Positions 19,012-28,031 of a DNA stretch of 64,000 nucleotides are shown here, piece by piece. This DNA is from DASSQJ01 sp963772645. Lineage in GTDB: Bacteria; Actinomycetota; Actinomycetes; Actinomycetales; Dermatophilaceae. Location of the stretch: the NCBI GenBank assembly GCA_963772645.1, contig CAVYYD010000009.1, positions 1 through 64,000 on the forward strand, read 5' to 3'. Position 1 is the stretch's first letter. Each line of letters begins with the position of its first letter. The translations under genes were made by a program, and so were the position numbers. The notes under the pieces are model-generated. The model saw only the letters and a list, made by a program, of their open reading frames with translations. It was not told where the DNA came from and made no database searches.

Positions 19012-19232
19012 ATGATCCACAGGATCCGCACGCGGTTGTGCCCCGCGAGCGAGCGGGGAGCGACGGCGGTCGAGTACGCCCTCATGGTCGTCGCTCGTCG
19101 CGCATCGTCATCATCGCCGCCGTGATCGTGCTCGGCACCGCCGTGTCGAGCATCTTCACCGACGCTGCCACCCAGATCGGAGCGCCCGTAGCCACTCTGA
19201 CCATCGGCTCGTATCACATCCCGAATCGCTAG
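19012..19232 (+). CDS. Flp-type pilin 2 / pilin-like protein (frameshift near 19095)
   Basis: Starts MIHRIRTRLCPASERG followed by ATAVEYALMV, a second prepilin with the same G/A-T-A-V-E-Y cleavage region. The frame is then interrupted inside the hydrophobic helix. The alternative frame continues RIVIIAAVIVLGTAVSSIFT and DAATQIGAPVATL to TAG at 19230-19232. The joined length is about 73 residues, longer than pilin 1, with a distinct C-terminus. The ATG follows GAGGAG at good spacing. It could be a minor pilin or a variant major pilin. No signs of recent duplication: the nucleotide sequences of the two pilins differ substantially. Confidence 0.72.
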
Positions 19233-19327
19233 GGGGGAGCCGGTCGCGATGTTTTACTTGCTCACGAGTCACACACGTTCTGCAGGGGAGCGGGCAGGCG
19301 CCCGCGACAGCGAGAAGGGTCGACCCA

Positions 19328-19753
19328 ATGCCTCAGCGACGCCGCCATGAACGCGGTGCGGCCGCCGTCGAGTTCGCGCTCGTGCTGCCGATTCTCGTCC
19401 TGTTCGTCATCGGGGGCATCGTCGACTTCGGCCGCGCTGTACATGGACCAGGAATCCTCACCAATGCCGCCCGCGAAGGGACGCGCTACGCGACGGTTGT
19501 CGTGAAGGACGCCACGACCGCGACGACCTACAAGAACGCGATCGAGAGCCGGGCCAAGGCCGCCGCCGGCCTCGACCCCACCGCCCAGCTAGCCCTCACA
19601 TCCACGTTTACCTTCAACTGCACGGGGCCGGCGACCGGAACGATGCAGGTAACGGTCACCCACCCGCAGTTCAACTGGCTGTTCCTCAACGTCCTCCCCG
19701 GTCTGAACAACCCCCAGCCGCTCATCGGCAAGTCAGTGATCGGATGTCCATAA
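19328..19753 (+). CDS. tadE: TadE-family minor pilin / pilus assembly protein
   Basis: 141 residues. RRRHERGAAAVEFALVLPIL is a TadE-type prepilin-like leader (G-A-A-A-V-E-F), followed by one membrane helix and the family's DFGRA...LTNAAREGTRYA block. The rest is a beta-rich extracytoplasmic domain. TadE proteins are pseudopilins processed by the prepilin peptidase and needed for Flp pilus biogenesis. The stop overlaps the next gene's ATG (TAATG), so TadE and the TadG-like protein are coupled. A purine-rich site (GAGAAGGG) precedes the ATG. Confidence 0.85.
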   Translation: MPQRRRHERGAAAVEFALVLPILVLFVIGGIVDFGRAVHGPGILTNAAREGTRYATVVVKDATTATTYKNAIESRAKAAAGLDPTAQLALTSTFTFNCTGPATGTMQVTVTHPQFNWLFLNVLPGLNNPQPLIGKSVIGCP

Positions 19754-20956
19754 TGAGAGACAGAAACTGGTCCCAACTGCGTCGCCGCGCCGAGAAGGGC
19801 GGGGCCGCGATGATCGTGGCGGTCGTGCTCGGAGGTGGCGTGCTCCTGGGGGCCTCGGCCCTTGCCATCGACGTGGGAAACATGATGTTCGAGCGTCGAC
19901 AGCTGCAGAACGGTGCCGATGCGGCCTCGCGCAAGCTCGCCCAGATCTGCGCCAAGGACCCCACCCAGTGCAACGCGGCCACCGCCACCACGGTGAACAG
20001 CCTCAACTCGCTCAACAACAGCAACGCCAACGACAACGTCTCGGCGCTCGACAGCAGCCACTCCGGGTCGGGCACGTGCGGCAGGGTGCCGACTTCGGCC
20101 CTCACCCCGTGCACCACTGCCGAGAGCAACGCGGCCGTCACGGACTGGGTGCAGTGCCCGGCCCTGCCGTCCGACTGGGCGAGCGGCACCTCCCCGTACG
20201 TTCAGGTGTACACGACGACGTCGACCAACGGCAGCCCCGGGGTTCTCGATTCGTTCTTCAGCAGCAAGGACAGCAAGCCCGGAGCCTGTGCGCGCTACGG
20301 CTGGGGCCCGGCGACCCAGGCGAGCTTCTTCCCGTTCGCCATCATCCAGTGCGAGTACGACGACGCCACCACCCCGCCCTCGGGCTGGCTTCGGCTCCAC
20401 CCACGAGGTCGCGATCCCGCTGAAGTACCAGGTCAACCCCGGTCACGACACGTCGACCTCCTGCGACCCCAACGCCGCCCCCTCGGGCGGTGACTATGAC
20501 GGCGGCTTCGGGTGGGTGGACAACGTCAACTGCGTCGCGTCGGGCTCCGTGCCCGGATGGGTCGACGCCATCACCGGCGTCGGTGGCGGGAACGACTGCA
20601 TCGGTGGCCTCCTCGTCGACAAGGTGTACATGGTTCCCATCTTCATGTGCGTGTCGGACACCAACACCTACACGCCGCTGTCGGCAGCGGACTGCAACCC
20701 GAGCAGCGGCACGAACACCTACTACTACATCACCCGGTTCGTCGCGTTCCAGATCACCGGCTTCAAGCTCACGTCGACGGGTGGCTGGGACGGCCACGCC
20801 AGCACCACGACGAGGACCCAGTGCAACCACGATTCCCAGGACGGCAAGTGCATCGCCGGCTTCTTCGTCGAGAACTATCAGGGCGGTGAGGGCGAGGCGG
20901 ACCCGAACAGCCCGCCCGGTTACAACGGCCCGGTCGTCTTCGAGGCACTGGGCTGA
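19753..20956 (+). CDS. TadG-like pilus assembly protein, cysteine-rich (one frameshift)
   Basis: Begins MRDRNWSQLRRRAEKG followed by GAAMIVAVVLGGGVLLGASA, a Tad-G-type N-terminal helix. Next comes AIDVGNMMFERRQLQNGADA, the classic TadG/TadE-like D-x-G-x-x-x-x-x-R-x-x-L-Q-x-A-A-D-A block. The frame shifts near 20385; the second half begins GFGSTHEVAIPLKYQ and runs to 20956. Joined length is about 400 residues. The exported part is low in hydrophobics, rich in Ser/Thr/Asn, and contains about 14 cysteines, unusual for an actinobacterial pilus protein and suggestive of disulfides. No von Willebrand A motif is seen here; that domain occurs in the TadB fusion downstream. Confidence 0.75.
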
Positions 20957-21010
20957 ACCACCTGCTCCTCCTTCTCTCCCTGCAGCACACCACCGAAGGA
21001 CTACTGAACC

Positions 21011-21817
21011 ATGGGACGACGCATCCTTGCCATCGCCGCTGCGGCGGTCATCGCGCTCATCGGCGCGGTGCTCGTCCTGCTCTACGCGCGCGGGGCCGAC
21101 CAACGCGCCGTTGCGGCCGCCAGCCCGACCACCGTCTACGTCACCAACCAGGCCATCCCGGCCGGGACGACACTGAAGGACGCGTCCGGCTCGGCGAGAT
21201 GGTCCAGACGGAGGTCGCCGCGCGGGCCAAGCCGGCCGGGGCCCTCGAGAGCGTCGACGACCAGAACGGCGCCCTCGTCGCGCTCACCGACCTCGCGCCG
21301 GGACAGTACGTCCTCGCGGCGGCGTTCGGGGAGACCCCGATCGGCCAGAAGGCCCTCCAGGTGGGGGCCGGCAAGCTCGCCGTGTCGATGCAGCTGGCGG
21401 ACCCGGCCAGGGTCGGTGACTTCGTCCGCCCCGGCTCCTACCTCACGATCTTCATGTCCTACCAGCTGAAGGACCTGGGGACCACCGACAAGGCCAAGGC
21501 ATTCAACGACGCCAACGTCAAGGCGACCTCGGTGCTCCTCGACAACGTCAAGGTCATCGCGATGGGTAAGAACTCGCTGACGCCCCAGGCGCCGCCAGAA
21601 CCAGAACGGCACCGACGCCCAGGCCCAGGACCAGAACGCGAACGCGACGCCGCAGTTCCTCGTCACCGTGGAGGTCGACCCCAAGGACGCGGTCAAGCTG
21701 ATCCACGGCATCAACAACTACCAGCTGTACGCGGGCCTGCGTGGCCCCGAGCTCAAGGTCGACCCGAACCTCTACGTTCTCGACCAGGACCTCCTGCCCG
21801 GGATCATCAAGAACTGA
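21011..21817 (+). CDS. cpaB: CpaB/RcpC-like Flp pilus assembly protein (two compensating frameshifts)
   Basis: MGRRILAIAAAAVIALIGAV is an N-terminal membrane helix. VYVTNQAIPAGTTLKDA begins a SAF domain, which continues in another frame from about 21185 with RLGEMVQTEVAA and DLAPGQYVLAAAFGE. The RcpC region LADPARVGDFVRPGSYLTIF follows. A second shift near 21592 returns to the first frame with a Gln/Asn-rich linker (QNQNGTDAQAQDQNAN), then FLVTVEVDPKDAVKLIHGIN and the end at 21817. SAF/CpaB proteins sit in the periplasm-equivalent space and support the secretion channel or pilus passage. The two shifts compensate exactly, as expected of base-calling indels. Confidence 0.82.
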
Positions 21818-21829
21818 GACGGGACTGAC

Positions 21830-23024
21830 ATGAACATCCTGTGGGACCCCAGTCCAGGGGCGCTGGACCGGTACCGGTTCGCGCTGGGGCCTGACACGCA
21901 GTCGCTCGACACGGCCGCGATGGTGGCCCGGGCGCTGCACGAGAACGCCGCGATCGAGCAGGTGATCATCGGCGCAGACGTGCCGCTGGAGTCCGCCTGC
22001 GAGCTCGCCGAGGCCGCACGCCTCGACCGGCCCGAGCTCGGGGTCATCCTGCTGCGCAGCCGGGTGGACGTCACCGCCCTCACCCAGGCGCTGCGCAGCG
22101 GTGTCCGCGAGGTCGTCTCCGCCGACGACCACACCGCCCTGGCCGAGGCGCTGCGCCGCAGCCGTGACCTCACGTCACGGCTCGTCGGGCACAGCGGCGG
22201 CGGGGCGACCAAGGAGGGGCAGGTCATCACGATCTTCTCCGCCAAGGGCGGTGTCGGGAAGACGACGCTGTCGACGAACACCGCCTCGCACCTCGCGAAC
22301 ACCGGGTCCAAGGTGCTGCTCATCGACCTCGACCTCTCCTTCGGCGACGTCGCGATCAGCCTGCAGCTGGTCCCGGTCAAGTCGGTCTTCGACGCGGTCG
22401 CGATGAGCGGCCACCTCGACGCCGACGCCATCGGCGAGCTGACGACGCTGCACGAGGAGAGCGGGCTCGAGGTGCTCTGCGCGCCGAACGACCCGGGGGA
22501 TGCCGACCGCATCCCGGTGTCCACGGTCACCGAGATCATCAAGGTGGCCCGACGGGCCTACGACTTCGTCATCATCGACACCCCGCCCTCGTTCACCGAG
22601 CACGTCCTCGCGGCAATCGACCTCTCGGACAGCCTCGTCCTCATCGCGACGCTCGACATCCCGGCCGTGAAGAACCTGCGGGTGGCCATCGACACCCTCG
22701 ACATGATCGGCAGCCCGAAGGACGCCCGGATCATCGTGCTCAACCGGGCCGACACCAAGGTCGGGCTGCGGCCCGACGACGTCGTGACGGCGATCAAGGC
22801 GGAGATCGCCGTGAACATCCCCAACTCGCTCACCGTGCCGGCCTCGATCAACCGGGGGGTCCCGATCGTCCTCGACGACCCCCGCGGCCCGGTGAGCACC
22901 GCCATCAAGCAGCTCGTCGACGGGACACCTCAAGAAGGGCCTGAACGGCGAGTCCGGAGCCGGTGCGCACCGCTCGGGCAGCGAGGAACCCCAGCGTCGA
23001 TCGTTCTTCAGGGGGCGTCGATGA
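21830..23024 (+). CDS. tadZ: TadZ/CpaE-like localisation ATPase (frameshift near 22927)
   Basis: About 398 residues. An N-terminal atypical receiver-like domain (residues 1-115, ELGVILLRSRVDVTALTQAL) precedes a MinD/ParA ATPase with deviant Walker A IFSAKGGVGKTTLSTNTASH, Walker A' LIDLDLSFGDVAISL and FVIIDTPPSFTEHV. This is the usual TadZ layout, which places the pilus machine at a cell site. After AIKQLVDG the frame shifts. Restoring one base gives a Lys/Ser/Arg-rich tail ending FFRGRR with TGA at 23022-23024, overlapping the tadA ATG. The ATG is 12 bases after the cpaB stop. Confidence 0.88.
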
Positions 23025-24413
23025 GCCTTGCCGACCGTCTCGACAGTGTCCGCCGCGCCCAGGCGGCCGTCCAGCCCACCGGGTCCAGCTCCGCCACCCC
23101 GGCGGAGCGGCCCGGGCGCGGCGGCCCGCCGCCGCGGGGTGGACCCGTTCGGCGAGGTCAAGGGGCGCGTGCACCAGGCGCTCATCGAGACCCTCGGGCC
23201 GCGCCTCTACGACCCGCACCTTCCGGAGGCCGAGCTGGCCGCACAGGTGCGCCAGACCCTGCAGCAGACGATCGACGCGGAGCAGACGCCGCTCTCGCAC
23301 GCCGACCGGACCCGCATCGCCCAGGAGGTCTCCGACGAGATCCTCGGCCACGGTCCGCTCGAGCCGCTGCTGCGCGACCCGGACATCACCGAGATCATGG
23401 TCAACGGCGCCGAGTACATCTGGGTCGAGCGCGGCGGCAAGATCTACCCGGTCGACACCCGGTTCTCCAACGAGGCGCACCTGCGCCGGGTCATCGACAA
23501 GATCGTCGGCCGCGTCGGCCGGCGCGTCGACGAGGCGAGCCCGCTCGTCGACGCCCGCCTGCCCGACGGCTCCCGGGTCAACGCGGTGATCAGCCCGATC
23601 GCCCTCGACGGCGCGCAGCTGACGATCCGGAAGTTCTCCCAGGACCCGTTCACCGACGCCGACCTCATCGCCTTCGGGACGATCACCCCGACGGTCCGGG
23701 ACTTCCTCAAGGCCTGCGTCCTCGGCCGACGGAACATCATCATCTCCGGCGGTACCGGCTCCGGGAAGACGACGACCCTCAACGTCATCTCCTCCTTCCT
23801 TCCCGAGGACGAGCGGATCATCACCATCGAGGACGCCGCCGAGCTCCAGCTGCACCAGGAGCACGTGCTGCGCCTGGAGTCGCGCCCGGCGAACATCGAG
23901 GGCCGTGGGCAGATCGCCATCCGCGACCTCGTCCGCAACTCGCTCCGCATGCGCCCCGACCGCATCGTCGTCGGCGAGGTCCGGGACGGCGCCGCACTGG
24001 ACATGCTCCAGGCCATGAACACCGGCCACGACGGCTCGATCACCACCGTGCACGCCAACAGCCCCCGCGACTCCCTCTCCCGCCTCGAGACGATGGTGCT
24101 CATGGGCGGCGTCGAGCTGCCGGTGCGGGCCATCCGCGAGCAGGTGGCGGGGGCGCTCGACCTCATCGTCCAGCAGGCGCGCCTCAAGGACGGCTCGCGG
24201 CGCATCGTCGCGATCACCGAGGTGGTCGGCATGGAGGGCGAGACGATCACCCTCCAGGACCTCTTCACCTTCGACTGGCACGCCGGGCGGGACGAGAACG
24301 GCCGGTTCCGTGGCACCCTCATCAGCACCGGCCTGCGGCCGAAGTTCCTCGAGGACCTCAACGACCTCGGGGTCGAGGTCTCGCCGTCCCTCTTCATCAA
24401 CGGGGTGCGGTGA
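23021..24413 (+). CDS. tadA: TadA/CpaF secretion ATPase (frameshift in the N-terminal linker)
   Basis: Starts MSLADRLDSVRRAQAAVQP at an ATGA overlap with tadZ. The Pro/Gly-rich linker changes frame around 23100-23138. From VDPFGEVKGRVHQALIETLG the protein is a typical CpaF: N-terminal domain with DPDITEIMVNGAEYIWVER, then Walker A ISGGTGSGKTTTLNVI, an Asp box with TIEDAAELQL, Walker B RPDRIVVGEVRDGAALDML and a His box SITTVHANSPRDSL. It hydrolyses ATP to power pilin extrusion with TadB/TadC. About 463 residues. The linker shift leaves all catalytic parts in one frame. Confidence 0.9.
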
Positions 24414-26404
24414 GCGTGCTCACCTCGACTCGGCACCTGCTCCGTCACCAGGCGCTCCTCGCCCTGCTGGGTGTCGCCGTGCTCGTGCTCCTCTCCGCGC
24501 CCCGGGCCAACGCCGTGGACGTGGTGCCCGGCTCGCTCAGCGACGTCCGCATCACCGACGCGCGGGTGAACACCACCCTGGTGTTGCGGAGTAGCGAGCC
24601 GCTCCAGGTGAACCCGGCCGGACTCAAGGTGGCGCTCGGTGGCCAGTCCGCTCCCGTCGACGTCGTCACCGGCGAGAAGCAGGCGCGGTCGACGATGCTC
24701 GTCATCGACACGAGCGGCTCGATGGGCGCCTCGGGGATGGCGACGGTCCGGGGTGCGGTGAAGAAGTTCCTCGACGCCGTGCCGAAGAGCGTCAAGGTCG
24801 GCATGGTGTCCTTCGCGGACACCGCGGGGGTGGACGTCGCGCCGACGACCGACTACGCCAAGGTGAGCAAGGAGGTCGGCGCCCTGACGTCCAAGGGCGA
24901 GACCGCCCTCTACCGGGCCGTCCAGGTCGCGGTGAAGGCGCTCGGCACCGAGGGCGAGCGGAGCATCATCCTGCTCAGCGACGGTGGGGACACGGTCGCG
25001 AAGGCCGACGGGGGCCCCGCCAAGGAGCGGTCGGAGCGAAAGGCCGCCCTCGACGCGCTGGCCAAGGCAAAGGTGCGGGCCGAGGCGATCGCGTTCAAGA
25101 GCGCCGAGGGGAATGGCTCCGTCCTCGCCCAGTTCGCGCGGGCCGGCGGGGGGTCCGTGGCCAACGCGGGCGACTCCGCGTCCGTCACCCGGGCGTTCGA
25201 GGCCGCTGCCCGCACGCTCGTGTCCCAGGCGGCCCTCACGATCACCATCCCGCAGGGGGTGAATGGCACCCAGAAGATCGTGGTCACCGGGACGGCCTCG
25301 GGAAAGCTCTTCGAGGTCGACTCGACCATCAACCTGGGGGACACCGCCCCGGTCGTGACCCCGAGCATCTCCACGGCACCACTCGCGAGCAGCATCCCAT
25401 TGGCGGAGCAGCCACGGCTCACGGCGATCGACCCCGCCCTCCTCGTCCCAGCCGTCCTCGTCCTCGCACTGGGGCTCTTCTTCCTCACCGTCGCCTTCAT
25501 GGGCCCGGCCTTCCGGTCCCGGCGAGCCGTCCGGGTCGAGGCCATCGAGGCCTACGGGCTCGGTCGCAGCGTCCAGCAGCGACAGGCCCCGACACCCTCG
25601 GCGATCGGTCAGCAGCTGGTCCAGATGGGCGACCGGGTCATGGAGGGCCGGGAGTCGACGACCAAGACGATGCAGCTGCTCGACCGCGCCGACCTGCCGT
25701 GGCGTGCGGGGGAGTGGCTCGTCCTGCGCCTCCTGGCCGTCGTCATCGCGGCCGCGATCGGCTTCCTGCTGCTCGGCCCGCTGCCGGTCGCCGGTCTGGT
25801 CCTCGGGGCCGTCGTGGGTATCTTCGGGCCCCCGTTCATCCTGCGCTTCCTCGCGAAGCGCCGGACCAAGAAGTTCGAGGCCGTCCTGCCCGACGTCCTC
25901 ATGCTCGTCGCGACCTCGCTCGCCTCAGGCTTCAGCCTCCTCCAGTCGCTCGACTCGGTGGCCCGGGACGCGCCAGAGCCCGCGGCCAAGGAGTTCTCCC
26001 GGGCCCTCGCGGAGGCCCGCATCGGTGCGGACGTCAGCGACGCCCTCGAGCACGCGGCGGTCCGGATGGAGAGCGAGAACATGCGGTGGACGGTCATGGC
26101 CATCCGGATCCAGCGAGACGTCGGCGGCAACCTCGCCGAGACGCTGCGGACGACGGCGGCGACGCTGCGCGAGCGTGAGATGCTCCGCCGCCAGGTGCGG
26201 GCCCTCTCGGCCGAGGGCCGCCTCTCGGCCTACATCCTCGTCGCGCTGCCGATCCTCCTGTTCTTCTACTCGATGTGGGCCAACTACGACTACGTCAGCC
26301 TCCTGTGGACGACCTTCTTCGGGATCGTCATGTCCATCGGGGGGATCATCGCCCTCATCGCCGGCATCTTCTGGATGCGCCAAGTCGTCAACATCGAGGT
26401 CTGA
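24410..26404 (+). CDS. tadB: VWA domain-TadB fusion protein (type II secretion F superfamily)
   Basis: 664 residues in one uninterrupted frame from GTG 24410, which overlaps the tadA stop (GTGA). A signal-type N-terminus (LLALLGVAVLVLLSAPRANA) leads to a beta-rich segment and a von Willebrand A domain (about 95-270). Its MIDAS reads MLVIDTSGSMGASGM, and SIILLSDGGDTVAK follows. After a membrane helix near 345-367 and a charged linker come paired helices, then a TadB/GspF domain: FEAVLPDVLMLVATSLASGF, QSLDSV and a C-terminal helix pair ending MRQVVNIEV. Standalone TadB is about 300 residues. The fusion puts a metal-dependent adhesion-type domain outside and the platform domain inside the membrane. 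Confidence 0.88.
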   Translation: MSVLTSTRHLLRHQALLALLGVAVLVLLSAPRANAVDVVPGSLSDVRITDARVNTTLVLRSSEPLQVNPAGLKVALGGQSAPVDVVTGEKQARSTMLVIDTSGSMGASGMATVRGAVKKFLDAVPKSVKVGMVSFADTAGVDVAPTTDYAKVSKEVGALTSKGETALYRAVQVAVKALGTEGERSIILLSDGGDTVAKADGGPAKERSERKAALDALAKAKVRAEAIAFKSAEGNGSVLAQFARAGGGSVANAGDSASVTRAFEAAARTLVSQAALTITIPQGVNGTQKIVVTGTASGKLFEVDSTINLGDTAPVVTPSISTAPLASSIPLAEQPRLTAIDPALLVPAVLVLALGLFFLTVAFMGPAFRSRRAVRVEAIEAYGLGRSVQQRQAPTPSAIGQQLVQMGDRVMEGRESTTKTMQLLDRADLPWRAGEWLVLRLLAVVIAAAIGFLLLGPLPVAGLVLGAVVGIFGPPFILRFLAKRRTKKFEAVLPDVLMLVATSLASGFSLLQSLDSVARDAPEPAAKEFSRALAEARIGADVSDALEHAAVRMESENMRWTVMAIRIQRDVGGNLAETLRTTAATLREREMLRRQVRALSAEGRLSAYILVALPILLFFYSMWANYDYVSLLWTTFFGIVMSIGGIIALIAGIFWMRQVVNIEV

Positions 26405-26406
26405 CC

Positions 26407-27318
26407 ATGACGCTGCTCCTCGCCGGGATCGTCTTCATCATGGTGGCGCTCGCCGTCGTCGTGCTCGCCGTCGTCGTCGGGGCGGGCCAGTCGACCGGGG
26501 TCGCCCGGTCCCTCGAGCTGCTCAACCACCAGGTGACGACCAAGGAGGTCGCCAAGAACGAGCTCGGCATCCAGGACCGGGTCCTGCTGCCCGCGCTCAA
26601 CAGCCTCAGGCGCCTGGCCTACCGGCTCTCGCCGGGCGGTACCGGCAGCCGGATGGGCCGCGCGCTGGACAAGGCCGGAAACCCGGCGGCGTGGACCGTC
26701 GAGCGCGTCATGGGGGCCAAGGGCCTCGGCCTGATCATCGGGATCGTCGTCGTCCTGCTGCTCCTCGGCCCCTCGGTGAGCGGCCTGATCTTCGCGGCGG
26801 CCGCCGGCGCCGCCGGGTTCTTCCTGCCCGACCTGCTCGTCTACAACGCCGGGCAGAAGCGCCAGCAGCTGATGCAGAAGGGCCTCGCCGACGCCCTCGA
26901 CATGCTCACCGTCTGCGTCGAGGCCGGCCAGGGCTTCGACGCGGCGATCCTCCAGGTGGCCCGGACCGTCACCGGCCCGATCGCCGGCGAGTTCGCCCGG
27001 GTGCTGTCCGAGATGCAGATCGGCAAGTCCCGCGGCGAGGCCTTCGCCTCGCTCGGAGAGCGCACCACGGCCCCGGAGGTGCAGAACTTCGTCAGCACCC
27101 TCGTCCAGGCCGACCGGCTCGGCCTGCCGATCGCGGCGGTGCTGCGCGAGCAGACCAAGGAGATGCGCGTGGTGCGCCGTCAGCGCGCCGAGGAGAAGGC
27201 ACAGAAGGTCACCGTCAAGATCCTCTTCCCGCTCCTGCTGTGCATCTTCCCGGCCCTGTTCATCGTCATCATCGGCCCCGGCGCGATCCGGATCGCCGAC
27301 GCCTTCAGCAACCTCTGA
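26407..27318 (+). CDS. tadC: TadC-like pilus assembly inner-membrane platform protein
   Basis: 303 residues. N-terminal helix (LLLAGIVFIMVALAVVVLAV), two helices near 105-145, then the type II secretion F domain with KGLADALDMLTVCVEAGQGF and FARVLSEMQIGKSRGEAFAS, and a C-terminal hydrophobic end FPLLLCIFPALFIVIIGPGA. It pairs with TadB to form the membrane platform for TadA. The ATG is three bases after the tadB stop, so they are cotranslated. It is the last gene of the operon; the region to the convergent regulator at 27357 is 38 bases with no obvious terminator. Confidence 0.9.
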   Translation: MTLLLAGIVFIMVALAVVVLAVVVGAGQSTGVARSLELLNHQVTTKEVAKNELGIQDRVLLPALNSLRRLAYRLSPGGTGSRMGRALDKAGNPAAWTVERVMGAKGLGLIIGIVVVLLLLGPSVSGLIFAAAAGAAGFFLPDLLVYNAGQKRQQLMQKGLADALDMLTVCVEAGQGFDAAILQVARTVTGPIAGEFARVLSEMQIGKSRGEAFASLGERTTAPEVQNFVSTLVQADRLGLPIAAVLREQTKEMRVVRRQRAEEKAQKVTVKILFPLLLCIFPALFIVIIGPGAIRIADAFSNL

Positions 27319-27356
27319 CGTCGGCCCTGCACGGTCGCGAGGAGGCTTCGGAGAAG

Positions 27357-28016
27357 TCAGCCGCTGCGCTCGACGTCGGCGACCAGGCCGAGCCGGACCG
27401 CCGCGATGACCGCGCTGGCCCGGTTGTGGGCGCCGAGCTTGTCGTAGATCTTCCCGATGTGGGTCTTGACCGTCGACGGGCTCATGAACAGCTGCTTGCC
27501 GACCTGGGCCACCGACGCGCCCTCGACGAGCAGGCGCAGGACCTCGCTCTCGCGGGAGGTGAGGCTCGTCTGCGGGGCGTCGTGCTGGCGCCGCATCGCC
27601 TCGGCGAGGCCGCTCGCGGAGAACTCCAGCGGGAGCTCCGCGGCCCGCCGCACCGCCGAGATGACCTGGTCGGCGGGGGCGCTCTTGCGGACGAGCGCGG
27701 AGGCCCCGGCGTCGAGCGCCTCGAGCAGCGAGGAGTCGTCGTTGAGCATCGTCAGGACGACGAGCCCGATCTCCTTCGAGCGCTCCCGGGCCGAGCGCAC
27801 GAGCGACAGCCCGCTGCCGTCGGGCATCGTCACGTCGACGACGGCGACCACTCGGCCCGGCGGCGGGGTCGCCAGCAGCCTGCCGAAGAGCGCGTGGCCC
27901 TCGGCGAGCGAGCCGGCCTGGCCGACGACGGTGATGTCGGGCTGGCTGTCGAGCATCCCGGCGACGGCCTGCCGGACGACGGCGTGGTCGTCGACGAGCA
28001 CGACGCTGATCCCCAT
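27357..28016 (-). CDS. NarL/LuxR-family response regulator linked to the tad locus
   Basis: 219 residues. An N-terminal receiver (residues 1-125) with VVLVDDHAVVRQAVAG, the phospho-acceptor Asp61 in VVAVVDVTMPDG and a switch Lys in ASALVRKSAPADQVI. A C-terminal LuxR helix-turn-helix reads LTSRESEVLRLLVEG and SPSTVKTHIGKIYDKL. It is followed in the same direction by nothing close; its partner kinase ends 15 bases upstream, so they form a two-gene unit convergent with tadC. It probably controls surface structures such as the adjacent pilus, but target sites are unproven. The inverted repeat at 18651 is one candidate. Confidence 0.88.
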   Translation of the reverse strand: MGISVVLVDDHAVVRQAVAGMLDSQPDITVVGQAGSLAEGHALFGRLLATPPPGRVVAVVDVTMPDGSGLSLVRSARERSKEIGLVVLTMLNDDSSLLEALDAGASALVRKSAPADQVISAVRRAAELPLEFSASGLAEAMRRQHDAPQTSLTSRESEVLRLLVEGASVAQVGKQLFMSPSTVKTHIGKIYDKLGAHNRASAVIAAVRLGLVADVERSG

Positions 28017-28031
28017 GGGTCCCTCCTCGGG

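Noticed and set aside
19328..19753. Possible pair of compensating indels in TadE around 19440
   Set aside because: The FGRA-LTNAAREG spacing is acceptable as read and an exact compensating pair could not be shown, so the gene is left intact.
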